Shown here: in pieces, positions 1-12,329 of the stretch
Layout of the letters: every line of letters begins with the position of its first letter
Numbering within the stretch: the stretch's first letter is position 1
Origin: Rotaria socialis
Lineage: Eukaryota > Rotifera > Eurotatoria > Philodinida > Philodinidae
Reading direction: 5' to 3'
Length of the DNA stretch: 64,000 bases
Assembly (NCBI GenBank): GCA_905331475.1
Contig: CAJNYU010001987.1
Coordinates: 346,401 to 410,400 of the forward strand
Made by a program: the position numbers and the translations under genes
The notes under the pieces: model-generated
Told to the model about the DNA's origin: nothing
Seen by the model: only the letters and a program-made list of their open reading frames with translations
Database searches by the model: none

Positions 1-235
1 CCTTCGTATTTTTCAGTTTCGTCTTCTTCTTACTTAATTGCTTATCCTCCTGGTCCTTGACAAAGAAAATCACACAGATATTTTATTTATCAAGAAATTT
101 GAGTAGTTATACTTCGCCATTCGTTGCGGGTATTTCACGCCAACAAATGAAACCCATACCGCGCATCTTTTCAAAATTAGGTGCCATGTCAAGATCATCA
201 CCATCATCATTATCATCATCATCGTGATCAAACAT
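1..235 (-). CDS. Partial unknown gene at left edge, two exons visible
   Basis: Two exons can be read on the minus strand: 235-113 (41 codons) and 55-1 (runs off the window), joined by a short GT...AG intron (112-56). The first exon begins at an ATG directly preceded by a pyrimidine-rich AG acceptor, so 235 may be the true start (trans-spliced, or after a 5'UTR intron) or simply an internal exon. The peptide starts with an acidic run (MFDHDDDDNDDGDD), continues with APNFEKMRGMGFICWREIP, and becomes Lys-rich in the second exon. I do not recognise the family. Frame continuity across the intron and the clean splice sites are the only evidence that it is coding. Confidence 0.5.
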
Positions 236-1518
236 CTGGAGAAATAAAAATCAATTAGGGAAACAATCGTATCAATTGTTCGTCATTGCTAAACATTTTT
301 TTTCGTTTTATATGAAAGAAGACATTAGTACATGAAGAAAAACAAAATTATGCAAAAAAAAAATGTTGATTGCTCATTCACGTAATGCGATCGACCATTA
401 TGTGGTAAATGTTGGTTGCAGCTAAAAAAAAGATGAAAACCGATAAAATTAAAGGTACTCGAGAAGCTTCGTATGATAGCATTTTGTTTGTTTGCAGATT
501 CTATCACTGGATGGACTAGTTTGTTATGAGAATTAAATGTTATCAACTATAGGAATCATACTATTTTTAGATTTTATTGCATGTTCATACGCAGATACCA
601 CGTCATGTGGGTAGACATACAAATATGAAATTATTTTGATACAGAAAATCCCCTGAGATGCGAATGTTGTTTTCATGAAAATGATTTATTCGATTATGAA
701 AAAATTAAATAATTTTAATTTGATTGAAATAGTCTGTGATTGCGATCAGAAACTATTGCCTAATGATGAAGCTCATCAGTTATTCAAAGGAAAATATCGA
801 TCCGACAGTGATTCTAGTTATTTATTTTTCTTAGCATACCTGATTGTATTGTTCCTAACAGTTGAACGAGTTCAAATCATAAACGGTAATCTTTTGTCCG
901 TACCGATTGATAGTCAACTCACATTATATTTATAAAATGACAAGTTACAGAGTTTTAGTTTGTCTGATTTAAAATTTTTTCGATTAATATAAAAATCGAT
1001 TGATATTGATATTTTTGTTGTTGATGTTTTCTCCATTGATTACAATAATCTTAAATAAATCTCTACAGAGAAAAAATCATTGAAGTTTAAATAGATATGT
1101 TGTTTTTCTTGAAATGATGATTCTATTAGAAACGAAAAAAAAGGCAATACATTTGTGTTCTATGTTTAATGTTGAAAAAGACTTTTTTTGTTTTGTTTTA
1201 TACATAACAAATTCAAGAATTTGAAGAAATAAATAAATGAACGAAGTAGAGCGAAAGAACAGAATTTAAAGACGATAAGAAAACTACGATGAATATCGCT
1301 TTGTAAGTGAGATTTTAAAGAAAAAGAAAAACAACAACAACAACAACAACAACAGATCAAGGAGATAGTACACACAATCAGTTTGGATCACACACACACA
1401 CACATACAATTATAAAATATATTTATTAGTCAAAGGTTTAGGAATAAAAACCGGAGGATATGGAGAGGAGAGTGGGGGCGAATAAATTATTGTTTATATT
1501 TTTCTTAATTCGTTTACT
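236..1518. other. Intergenic stretch between the edge gene and MON2
   Basis: AT-rich sequence with no convincing exon on either strand. It contains an AAC microsatellite (about 1330-1354) and a short CA run (about 1388-1402). It holds the 3' flank of MON2 and the presumed promoter or 5' exons of the left-edge gene, none of which I can place. Confidence 0.5.
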
Positions 1519-4500
1519 TTATCGAACTGATGGTGGTGGTGTTAGGAGTGTAAAGTATTGATGCAGTGTATCTTTAATTGCATTACAAATTTGTGGCGAT
1601 GGTGATGTTGTACATTCAACTAGACATGGATACAATGCTATTAATTGATGCCATATATTCATTTCGACTGTAAAAATAAAAATGAATTTTGTTTTGAAAC
1701 ATTAAAAAAAGGCAACAGATCGCATACCTGAATCTTTTGGTGCTCGTTTTAATGCACCAATCAGTGTACCCAATGCTTTAAGTACAGAAATCATTTCAGC
1801 TGTGCGTGGTCTAAACGAACACACAGTTTTTTAAGTAATGATATACAATTGATAGTGGATAACATAAATACATTCAAAAATAAACTCACGCACGCACGCA
1901 CGCACATACACCTCAATCATATATAAAACAATGCAACTAACCATTTGATAGGAGCAATATCAACGGATAATTCAGATTAGATTTTTTCTCAAATCAATAC
2001 TCCAATATTATGTTTTAGCATGCATTAATTCAAATCCAATGCTTGACTTTTGTTTTAGTATTCTGAGCTTTAAAAAAAATGATTTATTATGGTAAATAGT
2101 TTTTATCTATAAAAGCATAGAAATCTATCAAGAGACTCCTAATGAGATTTAATGTATATATATATATGGTAGACATGCATTTACAGTGATATGGAGTCGT
2201 AGTTTAGCTTATTTTGTTTAAAAAGCTATTTACATAATTTTTAAGGGAGAAAAAAACTTACGAAAAAGGAGTGAAGCTGTTGTGATTGTAATTGAGTGCT
2301 CCAGCAACTGGTTCAAGATTATCACTACTGCAAAAAAGTCAATATCAAGCCTCACTCAATAATTTATATGTTTACTATTTAGCTTATCGAAATGAAAAAA
2401 AAAGTTATCTTCCCTTTTACATAATTGTAATTTGAAGAAGTAAAGAAGTTTTCGTACCGTGGTAATGGACATTTGCCATGTAGACGTTCATCATGAGCAT
2501 ATTTCTGTAAAATTTCTTTGCAACGACTTAACATTGAACCGAGTGCAAGACGTTTTATGACCAGATTTTCATTCGATGATGATTGATCATTTATGAATGA
2601 ATATTTGAGTAGAGTTTCAAAGCATATTTTAGAAAATTCTTCACGTAATCGTCGAGCAGAATCAATATCTAATATTTGAAATAGAAAGAGAATTGAAAAT
2701 AATGAAGCAAATACAAGATAGAAAAGAAAATATCAATCTTAGCAAATTCAACTAACGATTCTGAAAATAATGAATCCGACGAACTCTTCCTAAAAGGATT
2801 TCCGCCAATCGGATGCATGCTGAGCATATACTACTGCAATGATATATGTCAAATTTAAGTTTTTTTTTTCTGTTAAGATGTTCTCTTTCAAATTTTTCAT
2901 ACCAATAAAATTATCTGTTGTACATGAATAAATGGAACCTCGATTTAGTATATTCAATATTTTTGTTATAAATATTTCCGGAAGTACATTAGCATATGGT
3001 AGAATGTCATCGCGGATTAGTTCAATAGCCTATGAAAAGAATCAAGATAGAAGTATTCTTATTCGAGATTAAGCATACTTGACAATCGATTGCTTCATCT
3101 CGTTGAATTTCTTCAATTGGAATATCCGATGGAGGTACACTGAAAGTTCACATGAAGAAAATTTATTAAATAAAAAAATGCGAGAAAATACCTTTTTGAA
3201 AATAGAAAATCATCGAAAGCTTTAGCCAAATCTGCCCACATACTTTCAAATGCGTTTCCTAAAAATAAAAACAATTGGTAAACAAGAAAAATTTCAACGT
3301 TAAAATAATTACGATGTTTTCTTGCGACGACAAGTCCAATTTTAAGTACACGAAAAAAACATTCAATTGCTAATTTCCAAGTTGTTGAACTCGGACAATT
3401 ATATTTCATTGATAAGGGAATTTGTAATGTCTAGTAAAAAAAGAATAAACCATTGAATTGGATCAAATTAAAAAACTCAATCTTACTTGAATCATTGTTT
3501 GCAATGTTCCACTGTCAATGACTGCTGGATTATCAGTAACATCCTCATATAAACTAGCTGCCATACGAAGGATCTTTTCACTAAATGGTACAAAATTAAC
3601 ATTTGAATCGTTTGTTTTTCCATTGGTTTGTCTATTTGTTGGAATCTTTTTTATTTGCTCTGCACAATCGAATACTGGCGGGTTAATTGCATACAGAACA
3701 AGAGCCAGTAAACGCTTGAAACAAATAGGTAAAAGTGCTGATGCATTCAATGATTTTGCTAATTCTAATTTTAAATTTTTACAAACAAATTCCATTGCTT
3801 TATATGCTGATTCTTGTAATAGAGTTAAATTAACATCGGTTGGAATTAAAAACAAAGCCATATCGGAATGTATGGGAACAGCAAGAACACGTTCAATGAT
3901 TGTTGAGAATTGTTCAAAATGTTTTGCATCATGAATAAAATCACTAGACCAAATATGATTTATTATATTTGGAAATATATCAATAAAATATGTAAGAAAA
4001 TTCTGTGATGGAATATTGGAATCGTAGCGATCAATTATTATCACACGTTCAGGTGGACAACGACTACAACCATTACCAATATTTAACCAAACTTGCCAAG
4101 CTTGTTGCCATAATTGTTGATCATGAGGTGTTATAGGTTTTTTTGGCGATGGAGTTTGTGTAACATTCAATGGTATATTAACAAGTTCATTGAAACTTTT
4201 TAATGCAGCAAGAGCAATTTCAGGATTCTTTGCTAGAGCAGATTTTTCAATATTAGTTAACAGTACACTCCAGACTTTAGGAAAGTCGTCTAAAAGAAGA
4301 GAAAAAACCAAAGAAGTGCTCGATAGACTATCAAGAAATATATAAATTTTGTTGAGTAAATAGTATTTACCTAATTTAGTCAGAAAATCTTTTTTCACTT
4401 GAACTGTTCTTGTCACACCTGCCAATATCATAACATATGTTTCTGCCCATTGTTTTTCTGGTGTATCTCTTGAATGATGCATTAGGATTTCTTGTCCACC

Positions 4501-7500
4501 TGATGATTTCGATAATTGTTGTTGTTGCATTTGTTCTCGTTCTTTTGAAGCCGTATAGAAGAATTGTTCCACATGTTCGAATAAAGGAAATAAAACTTGC
4601 CAAATTAGAATACTCCACGCACCTGAACTCAGTAGTTGTCCATGTGATGTTATCATAGTAAATAATGTTGATGATGCTGATTTTCTTATTGCTGGGCGTT
4701 GATCCATTGTTAATTCACTTAATTTTCTATATAAAATCATCCATAGTTCTTCTATTGATGTTAATGAATCATAAATTTCATTTGGATCTAAATAATCATT
4801 GACATTCTTCAATTGATGTTCTTGCTCTTTCATACGAAATAAATAATCAGTCATATTCCATAGAAGACCAATAGCAGATAGTGCTATATTTAAATCTTGT
4901 TCTTGAAAACCAAATTTCGCCACTACTTTTATTAGTATACCTAAATAACATATTGGAATAGTTGATAAGAAATCTGTAACAACTAATTGTAAACATTGTT
5001 GCGCTTGACGTATCAAAGAATCATTGTGTTCACGACTTATTGAACCAATTATATTTAATCTAAAATAAATAAATAAATAAGCAGAATAAATCAAATAAAA
5101 ATTTTCTAGTCAATTTACATTATTGGCCATCCAGTTTGTAGTGTAGGCCCATTGTTCGTCAATATTGATAGAGTAGCTTCAAGTTGCTTTTGGCGTACGT
5201 CAGAATATTGAATTATTGATAATTCATGTAAAGATAAAATAATCATATGTAATAGACGTTCGTTATCGAATAGATTTTTTTCATATTTGAATTCAAGGGC
5301 ACTACGTACAAGTAGCGTTAATGCTTCTGTGCCCCATTCACGCATACGCGGATTTGAATGTTGACAAACCTTTAAATAAAACGAAAGTTCAATAATATCA
5401 GTAAATGAAAAAATGTTTGTTTTTCATACATCAAGTAAATGCGATGAAATAGGTTTCCACCAAACATCAATACGATTCAAATTTGCTCGGCCAGTTTCAA
5501 GTATTTTCGCAATAGCAAACAATGATGGTTCACGAACAGATAAAGCAACTTCCATTGATTCAATACTTAAACGTATAAGTGCATCGATTAAATGATGTAA
5601 TGCAACATCATCTAAATAAACGCTTGATTCAAATAAACGTGAGAGCATCGACGATAGTATAGGTAAATCAGCCATAGCTGCTGTTGTTACAACAGCTGAA
5701 GAATTCGCCATAGGTGCAGCATCTGTATTGGCTATGGTTCCAATGTGTTTAAGTGTCCCACCAGCTGACGGCTTAAATCCAATGATCCAAACAAGATGTT
5801 GAAGTGTTGTTAATATTAAATGCCACGATGTACCAAGTATACTTCCATAGCAATGAGCAACTGATAGAAGTGTTCGCATACAATGAATATTTTTTGATGT
5901 CAACTAAAAATAAAAACATTTTGTTTCTACACTAATTCAAAAATACCCTTAACTAATCTTAATTTAGTATATTTTTGCGAGCAAAATTTAATCTTGCTAG
6001 TCTATGTACGTACTATGACTTATGATTATTATTGTAGTGAATAGAAACTTTTCCATCTACGTTTTTATTTATTCTCATGCTAACGAAAATAACTCTTCTA
6101 TTCATACCATAACAGCAGTTTGATTAGTTGCCGGCGATGAATTTAATAATGGTAATGGTGTTCCAACAATGACAACTTGTTGTCGCTCGAAATCATTTCC
6201 CACTGATGAGTCTGTACTTGTTCGAGATGCTAATTTCTGTAATAGACTTTGTTGCTGTTGTTGTTGTTCACTATTCTGCTGTTTACTTAATAGATGAATA
6301 TTATATTGTGGTGGTAATGCCATTTTACATAAACATGTTACAAAGGCATCACGTTGAACATTCATTGCAAGTAATCCACATAATGAAATGTATGTTTGAA
6401 AACCTCGTAAGAGCAATTCACATGTTGTATCATCACAACAAAAATCATATAATAATGTAAATGTAACAAGTACACTTGACCATGTACAATTAACAACTTC
6501 AATACATTCGTATCGTTCATTTTCTGTTAAAGATTCTAATGGTCGAACTTGCGTTGGGGTACGAAGTTGCGTGCCAGCTATTGTATCACCACGCATGCCT
6601 GTACCTTCGACAATCGATTGAACAGCTCGAACAAGTTCAAGCATACATGCATAAGCAACAACAATTCCATACGCATCCGGTATAAGTGGACAATCGAATT
6701 TTTCCCAATTTTCAACATAAACAGCTTTAGCTTGACCTTGAGTATATGTCACATATTGTGGAACAAGTAAATTTCGGTAGGCGAAAAGAATTGTACTTGA
6801 TGCCCCGCCAGGACCATTTGCAACATTGGATGAATGAGTATTATCTAGTTTTGAAGTCGTACTGGCTCCAGAAGCTAAAAACAGAACAAGTGAACATTTT
6901 TGTTTTTCATTCAAATAGATTATTACATTTTTTATCTGATATAACTGAATTGTTTGTACTTGTTTGTCCACTACTAGTCGATGAATTCGACGACACAGTT
7001 GCACTATTGAAATACGATTGAACATACGAACTAAAAGTACAAAAGAAAAAGGATTTCAATTCATTCATGAAAAATAATCGAAACAAACCTTATTGCATTG
7101 GTTAAATCTCTTAAAATTTTACTTGCATGCGGTTGCATATCATAAGATAAGCAAAATAATTTAATTAAATTTTGATGTATAATTATTTTATGTATACATT
7201 CAATAGCTAATGATCTTTGCCATACGGGTTTATCTGGTTCGAGTAATTTAATTAATAATGATAAAAATATTTCACATTCAGTTATTAATAATGAAAAATA
7301 AAATCTTATTAATATACAAACAACACGTAAAAGACGAGCTATCAGTGGAAAATATGCACTATCAAATGTTGAATTAGAATTTGATCCACTCGATAGACTT
7401 GAATTAGAATTTGGAAATTTCGTACCCGGAGAAAATAGTTTAATAACAAGTGGAGATACACGTTCTTTTAATAAATAACGAAATTCACTATGACAATGAA

Positions 7501-8874
7501 ATATTGGTGCATAATGGGTTAAAATTGTTTCAATTAATTCAAGAATTAATGTTCGAGTTATTTCTGTTAAACCTGTTAGCCATATGGGTTGATCACCGTT
7601 TATCAAATAACATAAATCTTGAAATAATAAATAGGCATCACGAGCATAGGGACGCAATGTATCAACGCTGTTCGATTGGTGTTGTTTTGAAGAATCAGAA
7701 TCTTTATTCGAATGATCTAAATAAAAGAAACATTACTATAATAGAGTTGTTCTAAGTGTTCAAGAATACTTTCCGTAACGCTATGAATTATTCTACGATT
7801 TCATAGAACAATTTATACATGAGTATATTAAATTACGACTTTTCTGTAAGTTTACAATTAAAAGAATTTTCATTAGACTTCATACGTCTCGAAATGAGCT
7901 CATGAATTTGAGTAAGCCTGTAAATCGACTATCACTTCTCTTCCACTTCATATACACGAAAAGCAAATCACAGGGAATACAATTTTTTCGGTTGTTAAAC
8001 AAGCTTTTCGGCAGCAGCCTGATAGTGACTTGACTAGATCATTGTATAAGTAAATATTTCTTACCACCGGCTGGTGCAGCTTGAACATCTTCTTCAATAA
8101 CACGATCATAAACAGCTGTTACAAGTTGTCGAACAGCAGCTATAGAAGTATTTACAATTGTTAGATCTTTACTGAAGCATAATCGAAATGTAATCACAAA
8201 CAGCTATTAGAACGAATGGATTCAAATAGATCGATTAATTAATTAATATTTATTTTACCGTTGCAAGAGTACTATGAACAACTACAGATGTTGTATTAAC
8301 AAGTAATAAAACAGTTTGTAAAACTTTTAATTCTTCAGTTTGTAATTCACATAAAGCACTTAAAACATTAACAATTGTAGCTGCAGATGCCTAAATTAAT
8401 AGATAGATTGAAGAAAAAAAATATATAATTTTTATTTTCTATTCGTACTTGATTAACAATATTATGTTGAAGTAACTTTTGTATAGATGTTAAACATAAT
8501 TGAACAATTTTAACTTGTTTAGTATCACACCCTAACACAAATGGTTGAAGTAAATCGACACTAGCATCACGCATTACTAAAATACATACATATATTTCGG
8601 AAATTTTTCTATTAGTTTTATGATTTAAATAAAATACCTGTAATCAAACTATCTTTCATAGTACTATATTCCCGTAATTTCATATTGCATGCTTCTGCTG
8701 CCTATAAATATATACATATTGGTTTTAAATAAAATAAAATAATAAAAATGTTCATACCTCTTTAATAGGTGGATACTTTTTTTTCGTTTCATTTGATAAT
8801 TGACGAAGATCGCTCGATAAGTTATTTATTAGTTTTTGTAGAATCGTATGGCTATCACTTGATGCGGTAGCCAT
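1519..8874 (-). CDS. MON2: MON2 homologue (Arf-GEF-like Golgi trafficking regulator)
   Basis: A complete 21-exon gene encoding about 1735 residues, close to the usual ~1700 of the family. MON2 is a large HEAT-repeat relative of BIG/GBF Arf-GEFs without a Sec7 domain, peripheral on the trans-Golgi, working in endosome-Golgi traffic. Exons (minus): 8874-8758, 8701-8638, 8576-8449, 8390-8259, 8203-8065, 7716-7089, 7030-6960, 6874-6108, 5903-5430, 5369-5119, 5059-4371, 4289-3487, 3430-3313, 3258-3192, 3139-3079, 3029-2903, 2819-2757, 2668-2458, 2327-2262, 1810-1728, 1667-1519; phases agree throughout. Diagnostic stretches are [11 protein letters not shown] and [17 protein letters not shown] near the N-terminus, [13 protein letters not shown] and [11 protein letters not shown] in the middle, and [14 protein letters not shown] at the end. 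Exon 17 (2819-2757) is the least certain. A TTTATTCTAG acceptor lies 11 nt before the ATG, consistent with trans-splicing. No damage seen. Confidence 0.95.
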
Positions 8875-9661
8875 GATTAATGCTCTAGAATAAATTGAAA
8901 TATAAATATTAACACTTTTTACGTAACTGAAGGCAAACTTAGAGAATTCTTATAGTCAAAAGTCATTATCCATGTTTTGCGCTGTGAGCCACATCACTTG
9001 CTCCATCGTTGGATATGATTCAACCGAAAAAGGATTGGATAATTTATATCTATTAGTCGTCAACAGATGGAGATACATATCGAAATCATTCGGTTTCTCG
9101 TAGTCAATAAGTCAAGTTTTGTTTTCAATGAATCGTCTCAAATTAATAGTTACACTTCTATCGAGTATTTCTAATATACAAGTTAGAATTGGGTTAAATC
9201 ACTTTACATTATAAGAATCTTTTTGTTGTCAGCTGTTCGTTGATTAGTGATCAATCCGCTGTATGATGTTCATAATTATTCATACTTTTTTGAGCGATAA
9301 ACTTGATTTTGATTTTCAATAAAACCTTAAGAGACAAAATATAAAAACTTTTACGATAGAAATCAAATTATCTATTGATGAATATAATATGTTCACTAAT
9401 TGAAATATTAGTTGGATAATTCAATTATGTAAGTAAATTCTATGCACATTTTCAACATAGTTTAGTCTTTCTTGATGACTTTTTCAGATTCTATTCAGGA
9501 TAATCATACAAAAGATGAAAGAATTTCAAGGAGAGAATACTTTGTTGCTACACTTAACATTTTATTAGCCTTTAAATATATTAGTTGACATAATCGATTT
9601 TACATCTCTCTACTGGTAAGTATAGAGGAATGCGATATGCTTGTAAATGTAGCTGATAAAC

Positions 9662-10533
9662 TTAAGGCCCCCCCCCCTCAAAGGTCGATTTTCGCCAAAG
9701 AAAGTCCAAATCGGCTGAAAGTTTCAGGATATGTTGGGACTATAGCTGGTAGTCTACGATAAAAATCTCAGCCTGAAATATGCAAGTTTAAGAAAGTTAT
9801 ACGGTGAACACTGGTCAAAAATGACCCATTTTCCATCCCAGTTATTTTGCCTTCAACTATGTTTTTTCAAAAATTTTTTTTACCATTCGATAGAGCATGC
9901 AAAGATGCAGGGCATGACGTTCTTCGACTTTTTTAAAAGTCCATCTATAAGTCAAAAAATTTTGCACAAGCAAAAGTCCTTCAAAAAAGGCCAAAAAACT
10001 GCATGCAAATTTTGTAGGCGACCTTTTTTGGGCACAAAAAAAACGTTTTTCAAAAATCGGAGAACGTCATGCCCTGCGTCTTTGCATGCTCTATCGAATG
10101 GTAAAAGAAAGTTTTCGAAAAAACATAGTTGAAGGCAAAATAACTAGGATGGATGTTGGAAAAACATGATTTTGAGAAAAACGCAAAAACATTTTTTCGA
10201 AATCTTTTTGCTATTTTTTAAAATTTTCTGCTATTTTCACGCGTGTTTTGAGGAAACTGACCTAACTTTCGTACGTAACTTTTAATTCTGCACACACTGA
10301 GCGCTTAATTAATTAATTAATCAGTCATTAGAGATCAAAGACCTGAATATACTGCTGTTTTTGACATAGAGGACCTCTCAAAGATCACTAAAAATTTCGG
10401 TCAAAAAATGGTCTTTGGAAAAAAAACTATAGTGATTCTGAAAGAGGAGAACATGGGCTATCACCCCATGGTGTTATCTCAATTTTCGATTTTTTGACGA
10501 AAATCGACTTTTTTTGAGGGGGAGGGGCCTTAA
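9662..10533. mobile_element. Non-autonomous foldback DNA transposon (TTAA target, ~870 bp)
   Basis: The ends are inverted copies of each other: left AAGGCCCCC...CTCAAAGGTCGATTTTCG, and right, read inverted, AAGGCCCCTCCCCCTCAAA...GTCGATTTTCG. Each lies at a TTAA (9662-9665 and 10530-10533), the target choice typical of piggyBac-type elements, although the terminal bases are not the canonical CCC. The interior codes for no transposase; a ~100-codon open frame inside reads only across the palindrome and is not a gene. Superfamily assignment is tentative; that this is a terminal-inverted-repeat element is well supported. Confidence 0.8.
9833..10152. repeat. Long internal palindrome of the TTAA element
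   Basis: Arms 9833-9923 and 10061-10152 are imperfect reverse complements of about 90 nt each; for example GATAGAGCATGCAAAGATGC on the left matches its inverse within the right arm. They are separated by about 137 nt. A transcript through here would fold into a long hairpin. Confidence 0.8.
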
Positions 10534-11369
10534 TACTGGATAGTATTCGGCAGTGTATCAAGTTACAGTTCGAATCAATATGAATCTGCCATGCTGAGAA
10601 CTTTACTTCATTGACTTTGATCTTGCGTCTGATTGCTAAAAATAATGACTACTGATTATGTAAAATAATATTTAGGCAATTTCTTGACAAATACCTATCT
10701 CTTATATTTGATGCTTGTGTCCATAATAATAAAACTGAATACAATGATATTTCTTATTTTTCTCTATTTTATCACAAGTTGCTGACTTCTTTCTGGGCGA
10801 TTGACGCTTCGAGATCAACCGTGATAAAATGAATAATATACTACAAATTATTTGCGTCGACTGACAGAAGTATCAAATGGATTTTTCCAAAACCTATCCA
10901 ATAGACTAGTATTTATAAGGGGCGGGAAACCTCATTCCGAGCCATTCGAATGACTGTGAGTGGCTGTGAATGCCCGAATGAGTGTTTTCCCCTTGAATTG
11001 AAGGCATACATAGTCATGTATAGATAGAGAGATGGCATGTGGATTTCAATTGCGACATATTATTCAATATCATTGTAGATAGTTTTTATATCAAAAATGA
11101 GTATTGATGTTCATTGTTAGCTGATCTCACTTGGTCATCTATATTGTTCATCACTATCAAACTAATAGTGGAATCATATCGAATGACTTGTTTGAATCAT
11201 TTTACATACGTCAGCATAGCCACATATAAACCCTCGAACCACTGGATTTATTTCTAATTATTTGATATGAATCTTCCAGTATAGTTCATTACACAAAGAA
11301 TAATCCGTACAACATCAACTACGTTATGTTACTTGATTGATTGATTTGATAGTGCCCTATTTTCCACAA

Positions 11370-11462
11370 AATATGACTCCGTAAATAAAAATCCACATTT
11401 GTGGTGGAAAACGAGACGATTCTTCTTTTCTGACCAAAAAGTGGAAATTTTTATTTAGAGAT
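11370..11462. repeat. Small inverted repeat
   Basis: The sequence TAAATAAAAATCCACATTT near 11375 is mirrored by AAAGTGGAAATTTTTATTTA near 11440, giving a hairpin of about 20-bp arms. It could be a remnant of a miniature element. Nothing else supports a function. Confidence 0.4.
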
Positions 11463-12329
11463 TTTCGAATTTGGAGATCATTTATAATAAAAAAATGAAA
11501 TGTATAAACTGCTACTCGGCACGATTATCTTATTCCTCCCATACTATATTCAGAAGAAACTTAGATACACAGGCACATTCTCAAGTTGAGCTGAAATATT
11601 AGAACAGAATTCTTTTTAAATTCGAAATTCTATGAATAAGAGAGCTAGTTTTTTTGTTATTTCTAAACTACTTTTAATTGCGATATACAAACGCTTGTGT
11701 TCTTTTTTCCTTGAATTCCATATCAGTAAATTAAGAACCGAGGTTGACAATTACTAAAATGTCTTTAATCATTTGCGACATTTCTTCATAGATATCCCTA
11801 TGGATCTGGAAACAATAGCTGATTTTTACATTGAAATCAAGCATAATAGCTCAGAATAGTATTTCTTGTCATTTTTCCTCATAAGAAAACAAACATTAAT
11901 ATCTTATTTTGTAAAAGAACAAAAATGATTAATTCAACTAAAACACAATACAGATGCTCAAAATTCGCGTGAATATATTCAATTTTTGATAGTTTTTATT
12001 TTCGTCATTAAAGTAAATACCACTGAACAATTTTCTTTTATGCTCCACCTCAATTTCATAGCTAGATGTCGCACAAAGACAATTCGTCGAAAGTTTGGTG
12101 TTTTGTGCAATCTATATTCATGATAAATTATTTCCAAATTTTTAATCGATAAAAAGCATTTATAACTCTAGAAATGAATAGAAAATCTTGTTTGGTTGAC
12201 TTCAATTATGACTGGTTATATACTTGCTCGTATGATTACACAGTCCTGATTTACGAGTCTCTATGTTCTGTTTTGTTTTGGGTTTTTACGAAAATGACAC
12301 TGTAAAATATTAAAAGGGAACTATCAAAT

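Larger units (their letters stand above)
8875..12329. other. 3.4-kb intergenic region between MON2 and GOPC (divergent starts)
   Basis: MON2 (minus) and GOPC (plus) start at opposite ends of this gap, so it should carry both promoters. No exon is supported. The main content is the TTAA-ended foldback element at 9662-10533 and a small inverted repeat near 11370-11462. The rest is AT-rich unique-looking sequence. Confidence 0.6.

Noticed and set aside
675-935. 86-codon frame near the left edge
   Set aside because: Low-complexity AT-driven composition, no domain, no splice context.
9821-10132. 103-codon plus-strand frame in the MON2-GOPC gap
   Set aside because: It lies wholly within the palindromic TTAA element and reads through inverted repeats; no protein character.
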